From contig OZ026847.1 of NCBI GenBank assembly GCA_964023205.1, forward strand, positions 12,593,182 through 12,657,181: a DNA stretch of 64,000 nucleotides, written 5' to 3'. The position numbers and the translations under genes are program-made. The stretch comes from Lutraria lutraria. Its lineage: Eukaryota; Mollusca; Bivalvia; Venerida; Mactridae. Below the pieces are notes generated by a model that was given only the letters and a program-made list of their open reading frames with translations, was not told the origin of the DNA and did no database searches. Positions 38,645-50,272 of this stretch are shown one piece after another. Each line of letters starts with the position of its first letter. The stretch's first letter is position 1.

Positions 38645-40701
38645 GTGAGTACATTATTTATGGACAGATAACGTTATCCATTTCAATACAGTCTGATGTA
38701 TTTTAAATATTCTTTCTATTTATATTCAACTTCACCCAAACCCACCAACCCCCAAAACACACAAACGAAACAAAAATGGAGAACAAATGTTGACAAACAA
38801 CGTTTATCGCTTCATTGTATATTTACCAAAGTATTATGGTCGAGTAGTAGAACGTGTACATGTCGAATATATTTCAAACAAACATTTCCGAATTTCGTAA
38901 TTTTATAACTTAATGGAAGAAAATATTGTGTTGCACACAGTTCTTAATTATTTATGATAGTTATGAATGTGGAATAAGGTTTATGAATAACGGCACGTTA
39001 ATATCATCAAAAGCTGTACCTCATTTTTTTATAATACTATATCCTGTCGGTTTTTATTTCTCCGTGCTAATTATAGGATTTGTCTGTTTAATTATGTAAC
39101 ACAACATGACGCGTGGTGCCCTACATGTTATATAATGATCAAGTGTCACCATATCAGTTGGTCACGTGGTGAAGGTTCTATGACACTTTCAGCCAGAACA
39201 ACTTTCCAGTAATGCATTTATCTAGGTGCCACTGAAATTCAACAAAATAAAATTAGACATAATTATCTTTCTAGAAACGCTATTTCATGTTTGGTTAAAA
39301 ATAAACCTACATACTAGTAAACAATGTTTTACATTTATGTATGCCTATGCAGTACATTTATACGTCCGGATGAAAATTAGGCTCCATGCAAGTTGAATCA
39401 AATACCATTTCTCAAATTGAATACATAAGTAAGGAATAAAAAGTTTTTGAAAGAACCTTTGACAAATCAAGATTTAATCAACAAGGACAGAATAATTCTT
39501 ACGTGCTGTAAAGATCATGGATAATGTCTTATATCTTATTGGCATGGAACTAGTTATTAATAAGACTTTAGTACGATACAACTATTCTCGTTTGAAAGTG
39601 GAACATCATTTCAAATGATGCCCTTTAAAATTTCAGCGCCCGAAGATCGGGTACGACGATATACGTTTGGCTGGACTCATTTCCTGGCGGTGCATTCATG
39701 TTTGTCAATCACAACGCATACGCTGTCACTATGGCTGGCCGTCATGATGTCAACAGTGAGGTATCATATTTAAATCCATCAATGTAGATTTTTCTTCAGT
39801 GTCCGGTAGCATTTATGAGCAAACATGCTTTTGTGTGGATATGCCTGTTGCTTAGATTATTTTTGGTTGTTGACTGTCTGTTATAGTCAATGGGGTGAAT
39901 GTCTCATTTAATTTATCAGTATTATCGTTTTTGAGTTTAGCCGAATTCTTGTATGATACGACCATAACTATCAATTATGTATAGAAATATCAATGTGATA
40001 TTTTTTATATTTCAAGGTATTTCTTCATTCGGTCCAGTGGAAGATGGAATTTGAATATAGTACGCACAAGGCTTGCGATAACTGCTCTCTTCGTAGGCAC
40101 GGTTGTGTTGTCCGTGCCTTTGTACGCAGTTACTGATGTTTACCCAATCATAAACGACAACGTAACTTTATATAGTATCAGATCAGTTAAAGTTTATTAT
40201 AACAACACTAGCGTTATGGATGTTTTTAACGTTTGGTTGCTCATTTTAGTGGGAAAGTTATTACCATGTGGCCTAATTTGTGTTTTCGGATGCCTTTTAC
40301 TTCAAACATTGCGACAAAGCCAACAGCTTTCCGAGAATTTAAAACTCACTTCATGTTCGAGACGAATGCGCGCGCATAAAAGAACAACCAGGATGTTATT
40401 AGCTATAATGACAATGTTTATAATATCCGCGTTACCGGCGGCAATACTGATGTTAGTATCAGTGTTTGTAGAGCATTTTTTCTTCGACTGCTACTTATTA
40501 CTTGCAGATGCCGTTGACTTCTTGTCCTTAACTAACAACGCTATCAATTTCATCATGTATTGTGTTATGAGTCGACAGTTCAGAGATTGCTTATGTGAAG
40601 CGATCCCAATGTGTGGTAGCAACTTTATACAGGCTAAATACCAGCCAGCGACATCAGTAAACACAGCTACACGACCGTCAGTTAAGAATTGTAGTTTGTA
40701 A
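38374..40701 (+). CDS. Rhodopsin-class GPCR, myosuppressin/FMRFamide (DMSR-like) receptor type
   Basis: Three exons (38,374-38,644; 39,637-39,760; 40,017-40,701) join in frame to 359 residues. Intron 1 is phase 1 (T/CG gives Ser91) and intron 2 is phase 2 (AG/G gives Arg132), both GT-AG. Start: ATG at 38,374; an upstream in-frame TTG lies inside the splice acceptor and is not used. Seven membrane segments are visible: TM1 about 28-51 (N43), TM2 60-84 (D70), TM3 105-131, TM4 150-170, TM5 202-226 (P215), TM6 258-281 (P272), TM7 292-315. Family hallmarks are the KKMRSSINCILTAIAVSD loop-TM2 block, ITTHTLSLWLAV in TM3, HKRTTRMLLAIM before TM6 and NAINFIMYCVMSRQFR in TM7. N-glycosylation sequons lie at N2/N3 and in loop 2 (N180, N194/N195). 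By family knowledge it should bind a neuropeptide at the plasma membrane and couple to G proteins; ligand and coupling are not shown. Oddities: VRY for D/ERY, no Cys in extracellular loop 2. A broken paralogue follows at 50.3-52.4 kb. Confidence 0.93.
39637..39760 (+). CDS. Receptor exon 2 (extracellular loop 1, TM3)
   Basis: 124 bp. Acceptor AAAATTTCAG/CG, donor GTGAG/GTATCA. Encodes PEDRVRRYTFGWTHFLAVHS and then the TM3 block ITTHTLSLWLAVMMSTV, the most family-specific part. It has no ATG at its start and is found only from frame and splice phase. Confidence 0.9.
40017..40701 (+). CDS. Receptor exon 3 (TM4-TM7, C-tail)
   Basis: Acceptor ATATTTCAAG/G, 227 codons after the split one, then TAA. 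The C-tail of about 38 residues has three Cys soon after TM7 (CLCEAIPMC), possible palmitoylation sites. Confidence 0.92.
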
Positions 40702-40858
40702 ATAAGACAAAGGTTAAAATTTGATGGTTCATAGAGGGTTACTGTTTGCATGCATACTTTTCATAGTTTCTTTGTCAGCATTCATTTACATGAAACACAT
40801 TAAGGTAAGATTGTCAAATAAGTATTAGTGCGAGACCATGTCAGCGGATGGGATAGGA

Positions 40859-40864
40859 AATAAA
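40859..40864 (+). terminator. Candidate polyadenylation signal AATAAA
   Basis: First AATAAA downstream of the receptor stop codon, 158 bp away. Placement is plausible; use is not shown. Confidence 0.4.
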
Positions 40865-41384
40865 GAATTACCGGGAAACCCCACATGTGAAATTCCACAT
40901 GGAGTCGAGATTTCTACTAGCACCGATGAAATACGCAGACATACACGTAAATCAAAAGTAAAGAACAGGAACTTAAACAAAAACAAGCAAACTTAAAACT
41001 ATCAACTATCAGCTTACATAAAAATTTACCTTCGCTGTTTTCGTGTGGTTATGGTGTCTATGTAATTATTACTTGCCTATCACCGATGTGAATTCCTATC
41101 CCACCCAAGACCAAATTTCGCTGGTGAGGAAGCTGTCACACTTGCACAATGCATTATAATGTGTATGAGTGCTGTATTGAAACGACAAACCCATTACATT
41201 TAGCTAATGAATATCTTGATTGAAATGTTTGAATTTCGCTAAAGTGAAAATTAGTGAATTCAAATAGTTAATGAATGGTTGTGAGGAACGATGAACTTGG
41301 CACGGGGCTAAAGTCAATATTTTTCTTTTTGCATTCTTTTTCTGAAGCAGTCTAACAAGCACTTTTAATTAATTGTAATCAGAT

Positions 41385-41635
41385 AGGATGGAAAGACTGA
41401 CTACAAGTTAATTGGAAAAGAGAAAGTATTTGACACTGACTACAAGTTATCTGTTAGGATGGAAAGATTTGATACTGACTACAACCTATATGGATTAGTG
41501 GAACGATTTGATACTGGTAGTGAGGAATATTGGGTACTGACTAAAAGTTGTCTGGTAAAATGGAAATATTTGATACTGGCTGCAAGTTATATCATTTGGA
41601 GGAAAATATTGGATACTGGCGACAAGTAAGAACCA
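41385..41635 (+). repeat. Degenerate ~40-45-bp tandem repeat (unit A)
   Basis: Five to six diverged repeats of a unit like GGATGGAAAGATTTGATACT followed by GACTACAAGTTATCTG. The corresponding patch in unit B (52,676-52,890) has a different number and order of units. Confidence 0.8.
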
Positions 41636-42415
41636 TAAGTATAGACTTCAAAAAACACGTAAATTAAACAATTGAAAGAAAAAAACTGATGATCAAAGTA
41701 TGGGTGGAACAATAATGAATATTGAACCTTATTTACCTGATTAAGTATTTGCATTATTGTTATTGAAAAACTATTGCTGGAGATATCAAGGAATGTTTTC
41801 AACACGAAATAGCTATCGTGACTGTGTTATAAGGTCTTGTTGCGTGCAGGCTAATGCAGTGCAGTTTGGCACGTCATGCAAAAACGAGAACACAATCCTC
41901 TCGCAACATGCGAAGCGTTTCAAGACAATCAGATAGATTGAACAACAAACACGTTGGAGTTTCATTGCCACATCATTAGTCATGCCATGCACATAAATTC
42001 GAAACATTATTTTAAAAGTCATCCTAGCATTTCCGGACATAGCTAATAGAAAACCCCAAAATTAGTAATTTAGTAGAATACTTAAACTTAGATGCCAACA
42101 ACTGTGCATTATTTGTTGTACAGAAAGCAAATTGGCCATTATTTGTTGATACAAGACTGTATTTGGAATGTTCGTGTTTACTTTTTATGACATGCAGTTT
42201 TATGCATGATTGACAAGATGTCTGATTGGTAACACAATAGATTTCACAATTCCTATCGAATAGAAGAAGTTCTTTTGAATGATTGTGCATTATACATAAA
42301 TATCGATGTTAAAGCTCTCTTTGATAACATGTTTTCATTTATATTTTCAGGAAAACCATGGTTCATGTTGTTTATAAATGTATGTTGACGAGATCATATT
42401 TAAATGTGAGAATGC

Positions 42416-42492
42416 GATTGGACGAAATATCAACCAATTGAATGGCGCCGTTGACGATATTGTTTTGTCTCCGGTTGGTAATTCGTCCAATC
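42416..42492. repeat. 20-bp inverted repeat, small MITE-like
   Basis: GATTGGACGAAATATCAACC (42,416-42,435) and GGTTGGTAATTCGTCCAATC (42,473-42,492) pair at 18 of 20 positions around a 37-bp spacer. It lies in the segment of A missing from B. Confidence 0.7.
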
Positions 42493-42529
42493 ACTGATAA
42501 TGTACAAATTATGTTAAAACCCTTAATTT

Positions 42530-43572
42530 TATTGTTGTTTGGTACGACCACAAAGTTAAGACTATTTCTGAACAGTCCGTCGGTTTTAATTTTCCTGCAT
42601 ACCGAAGAGCTTCCACTAACCTTCCGCCAACGAACATAGTTCCAAATGTAAAATTCAATGGCATTAATACAAATTCAATTACTACGTGGATTAAAGTCAA
42701 AATCAGATGACCAAGCAAACTCGTTTGTTTCATCGGGATTAACGCCAATTTCAACATTATTTGAGTCATATCGTGGCGGGCAGTTATCCTACATTAACTA
42801 GTACTAACCACATTCTATCCGTAGGTGCTGCAAAGCTACCCCACATGATTCAGAGGTGGGGACAATCTAACATAGGATGTAATAACTTCAGTCAAATTTG
42901 TCACGGACAGTGTGAGCCTCGCCCGGGGTTCGAACTCGCAACATCTCGATCAGAAGACAAACGCTCTAACCACTGTGCTAGCCGGGCGGGCTTATAATCG
43001 TTAACGTAAAAATTCAAAAAGGTCCTCTTCCTCGCTTTACTAAAATATTTACTATCAGTACACACATTTCATATATGCTAATTTAGTCTGGTTTCTAGCT
43101 TCTATTGTAAACATATGAAAGTCATCATTGAATCCATGTACGATGCGATCATAACTGTGAGTCAACCAGATATTTAAAAAAGTGATACGTCGGGAAATTT
43201 TAATCGATTAATTAAATGCTATTAACGTGTAACATTCCTTCCAACATGTCTTCATATATGAGATTTTACATTCTGTATACGTTAAGTATAAAAAGGGGTA
43301 GGTAATTCTGACAATATTATATGCTAATTGCTGAACTACTTTTGGTGATCAGATGTAGAATTATAAATCAAAGTTCTGAAAGCACATGGAACGGAAAAAC
43401 TTAAACAATTGCATGGCGGGTGTAAAAAAGCGTAGTACTATGGTTTGCATCAAAATTCATGCGCGAACTATAGTTTGGTTTTGAAACCTCCAAATACCTC
43501 ATCGTACAAAGAAATTCAACTTTTTTCTACTTTGTAGTTCCGAACAACAGCAGAACATTCAGAGCTTTGATT
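42530..43572 (+). mobile_element. Family G element, copy 2, split by a SINE
   Basis: Starts TTGTTGTTTGGTACGACCAC and ends CAGAACATTCAGAGCTTTGA. Internal blocks (TTTTCCTGCATACCGAAGAG, CCAGATATTTAAAAAAGTGA, CTACTTTTGGTGATCAGATG) match copies at 30.2, 55.9 and 60.1 kb. A SINE occupies 42,707-42,990. Unit B lacks the whole segment from about 42,300 to 43,620, so the insertion probably postdates the duplication. Confidence 0.85.
42707..42990 (-). mobile_element. tRNA-derived SINE inserted in family G element
   Basis: On the minus strand the head is GCCCGCCCGGCTAGCACAGT with the A-box, then B-box GCGAGTTCGAACCCC (42,925-42,939 region). The tail contains GCCACGATATGACTCAAATA and TTGGCGTTAATCC, a tail type I recognise from widespread molluscan SINEs. 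Best-preserved SINE in the window. Confidence 0.88.
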
Positions 43573-44320
43573 GAATAAAATGACTTGCGTTACTCATTCA
43601 CATGAAATCTGTACGCAGTCGTAAATATATGTATATGTAAAATTAATAAGAGGTTGCCTCCTTTTAGACGTGTTATTATAACTGTTCATTTGAACAATTG
43701 CGATGTGTTTTTCTTAAAGAATATCAGTTTATTTCAAACTTGATTTGTTTTTTATTATGATAGTTAATTGTGACTTAACAATTTCAGACTTTTTTTTAAA
43801 GAATTTTCTTTGAGTTATACCTAAACATCTCATGGTGTACCTTGGCATTTTGTGAGCTGAAAGCAAGATGATGGAAGTTGCTTATTATATAATTGTACTG
43901 TCTTCTTTGTGCTCAATCTGTTGTGTGATTGTGTTAGCTTAAATACATTGATGAAGTTATTGACAAATTGTTGTTATTTCCTTTTACATTCTGGAACCAG
44001 AACACACAGTACGATAATCACCGTAGTAATGTTCACTATAACCACCTGACTCAGACGTTGAAAGGCATCTGTTGACGTAAAACGAAAGTTTGTATTCAAT
44101 GCCTTGGGTTACCCTCTTTGAACAAACTGGTCACAATCTGTAAATAACACGTTTTAAATGGCGTTTATTGTGCTAGACACTTGACGGTAGTCAGAGAAGA
44201 GAAATTACGAGCCATTCTAATGCACGTACAAGTAGAATCCGTGGGCAAGGCGTGTTTGTTTGACCGAAGCCTATACAGTAAGTGATATTAACTAATTCAG
44301 TCGGAAAAGATAGTTTTGCA

Positions 44321-45221
44321 ATAAAAAAAAACTTCCTTTAATGATTGTTTTATTTTCTTCATTTTATCTTCTATTTTCAAATTGAAATTCTTATTATTTT
44401 TCAGAAGAAAAGATTTTAAATAAAAATGATGTATAAATATAACAATGAAAAAAGATACTGATATATATTTTTTTTCGAAAAATATGTAAATAAAAATGAT
44501 AATAATAAATTGTTATAATAATAAAACTGAAAGTACTGTCAGAAAGCCATTTCTGTCCATACGAGGCAAAAAAAGAGAAATTACCTACATTGTCCGTAAC
44601 CACGCAACTATTTTACACTAACATTTACATTTAACGTTAATATTTTACATAATATGCAGGTAATTTATGTGTTTAAATGGAGAAGGTCAAACGCTTTACT
44701 ATATTTAAGTATTTTATCATTGAAAAGAACATTGAAAAGGTAAACATTACATTACATTAAGACAAGTATTGCAATTGCATGAATAATTTTTAATACAAAC
44801 AAGTGAACAACAATAAGTAACATTAAAATTCAACATCAATACTACTGAATTTTAATACAAAAGTACATAAACGCATTTAACACAATCAGGGTCACTCAAA
44901 AATGACCATAACACAATGATATATGAGTAAAATAGTAGGGCCTGTAATCAACCCTATTTTGCACGAGATTCAGACGTGATAATGTATGCATTAAAAGAAC
45001 ACTTTAACTATTATTTTAAGTCCACAACCAGTATTTTACGTTCAATCATTTAGAGACCCGCAGTTTAAACATTCGACCTCTGCAGGTTACCCGTCATGAA
45101 CTCGATGATTACACCGCCATTTTATGAAAATGTAAATCATTGGATAATAAATCGCCCTGTAATTATCTAAGAAATGCGTTATGCACATGCACATGCCTCT
45201 TGACTATTATGTTATACACAT
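44321..45221. other. Spacer between duplication units
   Basis: AT-rich, no matched repeat and no gene. It separates the end of unit A from the start of unit B. Confidence 0.5.
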
Positions 45222-48200
45222 GTGCCCGTTTCATTGATATATCAGAGCTATGAAAGCCATCGGCAAACATTCAGTGCATTTTAAATGGTTCCGACACTAT
45301 GTGAGGCTGTAGACATAAATTTGTTACATCATGGAAATGTTGCTTTTCCTGATGATTGACTAGTTAATTAAAATGTCTAATTTATTTATTTTATTAATAA
45401 AAATCAGTATTTTGTTTATTACAGAATCACATGGAACTATGAACACATACTTCACACATATCACACATACTTCATATAGTATTGAACAGCAAAATTCAAT
45501 AGCAACAACAATCGCTGTACCTTTATTGCTTGCACTGAAACAAATTATCCGTGTATCGTCAAGGCAATTTATTAGCATTGAGGTTTTATTTATTGGCTAC
45601 ATAATGCTAGAAATTCGAACGTTTTCTGACGCTAGGATTACTTTAAGCTGTTTTTTTTGCCAAACTCTTTATTACATTGTCAAAAAACATATTTTAAAAA
45701 GTTAAAGTGGTTTAAATAGAACACCCGTGGAATTTTGGGTGTTAGGATCCTAATTCCCTAAGCAATATGGTTAATCAAATAGACCACATAAAGACGTCAG
45801 TTGTAGATAAACCTATGCGAAAGTACCATAATGCGCTGGTCGAGTCGTAATATTATTTGATTTCTACACAGTTTTATGTGAATGTCAAACGAGTTGGATG
45901 TGGGCAATAGCATTCTTTACGAACTTAGTCGATTTGGCTTTAACGGCAATTTGAGTTTATATCACTCGGCTCTCTCCCAAGCATAAACAGTCTATTGCAA
46001 TGTTAGATTTACTCATTAACCTACTTCATATAGATTCTAACATCTTAGACAGCTTTGACTTGAGAATAATTATATAGATTAACTTTATTCTACAAGTACC
46101 TTAAGAAATTCTGTACTGCTAGTTTCAAGTTATCTTATAAAATATATAACGGGTGTGCTAGAGACAATTACCCCTATATAAACGTAGTCAGTAATAGATT
46201 TTTAACAAATAATAAAAAGCTTCTTCTTTAAAGAAAATCTGACAAGAGATGAATATGTCTTAGACAAAACAGTTTTCCCATGAAAAGGTCGTTTACTCTA
46301 TTGACACAGATAAACAGTTTAGTTCCATCGGTCGACGTGTCATGCATTTGACAGAAGAAGTGCTTTACGTCTTAAACATCCTGAGACTGTGTGACAAAGA
46401 TACATAAGACATTTCTACACTGATTAAGGAATTTAATTATCGCCGTGTTTCTGTACGTATTCAAATTAACGAACGTATTCATTCAGTGGGTGAGCATTCC
46501 ATTTGCTCGACTTGTAAGCGAATGTTGAAAACGATGGGGATGTAAGCTACTTTAAGAATCTAATTACGGCTTAAGTTGACATTTCGTGCATTTCAATGCA
46601 GACTTTAATAGACAGTTCAAGCATGATATTTTTTATTTATGTTTGTTCGTGACAGTGTGCATGGGCGTGTCACAAAACAATTACATGAGATGTTTCAAAA
46701 CAGAAGAAATTGAACATTAGCGTAAATATAGACTCAGTAAATGAGGAACGTACTTGTTTGTATGTCCATACAGCATTTTGATTTCAAATCATAATTTATG
46801 TTACTGTAATTTATCGTAAAACCCAAATTATTAAGAAGTGATAGACGATCAAATATCATCATCTCTTTTTTGTTCCTAAACGGGCTGCAAGCTATTTTTG
46901 GCAATAAATTTATTGCAAATAAAGTTTGATTGTAATTCAGGACAAAGAAACATTAAGACTGATTTAATACAAATTATTCCTTTAACACAAACATATTTTT
47001 ACAAGAGTAGCATAAGTTCCACATTTCAAAATGTTGTACATTCAATGTAATTTAAGAACTTCACAACAAATACATTAGAGCTGTTTAACGGTATCCATAA
47101 TCACAGAGCTATTTCCATAAGTCACATCTTTTAGCTGAAGTTTTTTACGCAAAATCTGAAATTCATTTGTACCAATTAGCGGTTAAATTGGTTTTACCCT
47201 TTACTACTTGCATGTAGTAATCAATTCAGTTAATTCTTATGTAAATAAATACAAAACTCTGAGCTAAACAGTAGAAGCATAATCTTCAGAAAACGTGATT
47301 ATCAACATCAAGTTGTTTAATTTACATAACATATATGGTTACTTACATCTGGTGACAGAAAACATAAACTTATGTCTTGAATAATTTGTTCAGAGTTTAT
47401 GTTTGGCGAACTATTTCTCATAATGAGATGTTCATTAATATCTGCCGTCTGGCTCTACAAATATTGATCAATATTGTTGCTTGTTATGGTAACTTATTAC
47501 AGCCATAAAACCGTCCAACGTGAGTCAAAGTTGGTCATTCGTCTGTGGAAAAAATAGCGTGCAGTGAGGTTCAGACGGTACAAACTAGACGGTTTAAGAG
47601 CTTTTTGTTTTCTGACTGTTTTGAGCCACATTAATATACTTGTGAATAATGGGTGGGAGTAGTGTGTTTTAAGTAAAGTTTGCTGTGAACCGTATAGTTA
47701 ATGAGGTGGCTTATTTACTGTGTTTGTTTGATAATGCCTATGGGTGTCTTCGATGATAGCTTTAAACTAGTGCATAATTATATCCATTTTGAACAATACA
47801 TTCAGTGTTCTAGAATTCCCTGGAATGTTCATTGCTTGTACAGATAGATAAATGACTTTTCGTTCGGATCATTGTTATCAAATCATTATAATTCAGGACA
47901 AATGTAAAAGTTTCAGAGAAAAAAGCATCAATCAAATTGTATTTTAATAACAGTTTCGCAATTACGGAATCAGATAGAAGATGACACATTGCTGCCAACG
48001 ATGTTTCTCGCGTGTCAATCATTGATTGATTAGAATTCAATATTAAAAAGAACATTTTCGATCGTCATTTTGATCGATTATAAATAAAGAAGCTGGAAAT
48101 ATGATGTTTGCAACCTCTGCATTACGCTTACATTCTATTACATCTTTGCAGGGTAATTCATAAACATTAAAGTCAGGAGAAGTACAATACACATTGCGGG

Positions 48201-48239
48201 ATCACTGATTAAACCTACAACCTGAACGTTAAACAGGGG

Positions 48240-48345
48240 TGATTTATGGTCTTCTTCTACATACATGCTGGACTACTAAATAAAAGGTCGTGTCTTCGAA
48301 TCTCGGCTCGGCCTTTCAATATCTCAGTGATGCTTTTTCAGTGTC
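48240..48345 (+). mobile_element. Possible SINE fragment specific to unit B
   Basis: Contains GTGTCTTCGAATCTCGGCTC, which resembles a tRNA B-box in a SINE, after a loose A-box-like GCTGGACTACTAAATAAAAG. It sits exactly where unit A has the family K insertion. No second copy in the window, so the assignment is tentative. Confidence 0.4.
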
Positions 48346-50272
48346 CTCATCCTATCTACTGATGAAGTACTGTGCTAAGGATCACAGGAAAGGTGTGGGG
48401 CGTGTTTCGGTTCTATATACTAGGCACGATATGAACTAGGAAATACTATTTAGAACAGAATAAGAGATATAACAGATAAATAAATGACGTTTATTACTGG
48501 TTACTGTATTACTTTGCTTAGAGCAGTACCTTTGTGTCCTTTTAGTTCAGTGTCAAGTGTCATAGTTTATTTAGTTTTGTCAATAGAGGGTGTTTATATA
48601 ACAATGTCGTATGGGAAGGGTCTTTGTATGTGAAGTTTTAGCGATATCTATTTTATCTTTAATTCAGCAAGCCTACGTTGTGCTTGTAGTCATCCTTATC
48701 ATGCTCCTTGGGTCTTAGCAAGGTGTCAGTCACTAGAAGGTCGCATATTATTAATATTTCATTCATCAATTGTATGCAATTTTCCTCTGTAATCATACCA
48801 AATACTGTCGTCATCTGACTGTCACATACATTAATGTATCTTCTATGCAAATATATATCCAAAATGAACGATTGAGATGCTAGTTCAATTATGCGTCTGT
48901 GACAAAATCTGCCTTTATAAAGGTTCAAGACAAAGCAGCAATATCTCTTTAGTATGGAGTCAGTTGAAACTTACTAAATACCTCGGCAATGGATAATGTA
49001 TTCTTATATGCATGTCCCGTATTGTATAAAACTATATTCAGACATATCTAATTCAAGTTGAAAAATATAATAGGAGCGAGATAAATCGATTAAAAGTAAT
49101 TGCCGAACCAAATCTAGAAGTTCTTCATCAGAATCAGTTTCATCTGCTTCAGAAATTATATTAGCGATACTCAGCATCTTCTATCAATGGCTTGATTAAC
49201 TTTATTTCTTTATGTCCGTAGTAGTAGCTACATTAAGATATAATGTGTATTACAAAAAATGAGTTATTTAATCTCAAATCACTGTCATCAAACATGCCTG
49301 AACATAAAACTTGAAATAACGTCTGACATTATATTCGATTGCAATAACTTCTTTATCTTGTTGTGCTTATTCTTCTACAGAAGATAAATGGCGACTTGGG
49401 TGGCACAATTCTACCGTTGTCTGATTAGCACTGATCTCAAATTCCATCTAGTTCATTATAAATTTAATATTCTTCTTGTGTTCACTTTCTTTCCTTTCTT
49501 TTGTGTATATTCCACCATTATTATGTTCCTAATAGAACAGCGGATGCATAATTGTGTTCTTTCCTGACGATTTATTTTATTGAACAAATTCTTATTACGC
49601 GTATTGCAAATCTATAAAAGCATATATTACAACTGTATTACATTTAGGGACACAATGTGCGTCAAACCACAATGCCAGATTAGATTGTCAAATTTGTCGA
49701 ATAGAACTCGATCATCCAATGTTGAACTGAAAGAAGACATACTTTTTTAAACTAAAGCATCAATATTTGATAAAATGCAGTAAACCAATTATACATTTCA
49801 TCTAAACTAGGGGATCATAATCTAATACATTATATTCACGAATCTTTCTGGAAAAAATGTGTTTGTGTCCTATCTATACAGCACAACAGATGTAACGGTT
49901 ATGTTATGAATTGATTAATGAAATTTATGTGCACAAGGAGAGCACAAGAAGCACATTGAGATGATATAAAAAATGTTGCACTATGGAACATCATGTTATT
50001 GTTATTCTTCAGTTCGTTTTGTAAATTGAAATATGCTGTCATATGGCAATTAATCAAAAGTTATGGAACATGTATTTCCTCTTATGGAGTTTGTACTTTT
50101 TTGTACATCAGGATTTTTTATAATCATATCATTTTTCAATAGCTATCCGATGGATATAAGACACATTTCCGTAAATATCACGACAAGATTTAAATGGGTG
50201 AGTGCAATGATGACATATTTCCATTTTAACAAAGAAGTGGATATAAACTTGATTTTGTTTTGAGAGGGCAAA

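Larger units (their letters stand above)
33025..44320 (+). repeat. Segmental duplication unit A
   Basis: Aligns in the same orientation and order with 45,222-54,293. Anchors include CCCGTTTCAT at the left, ATCACTCGGCTCTCTCC near 33,541, AATAAAAAGCTTCTTCTTTA near 33,770, ATGTTCATTAGT near 35,150, the receptor exons, a tandem-repeat patch near 41.4 kb, and ATTGACAAGATGTCTGATTG near 42,209. It ends around TTAACTAATTCAGTCGGAAA (about 44,290-44,318). Unit A is longer than B because of insertions in A (34.6, 36.0 and 42.3-43.6 kb) and deletions in B. Sequence divergence is visible by eye throughout, so the duplication is not recent. Confidence 0.9.

Noticed and set aside
38696..38908. ORF just after receptor exon 1
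   Set aside because: It lies in intron 1 of the receptor, has intron-like composition and is not kept in unit B.
42900..42990. tRNA gene on the minus strand
   Set aside because: A and B boxes are good, but there is no acceptor-stem closure and the sequence continues into a SINE body and tail.
45373..45705. 110-codon ORF at the start of duplication unit B
   Set aside because: The homologous stretch of unit A (about 33,170-33,480) does not keep the frame, so it is not under coding constraint.
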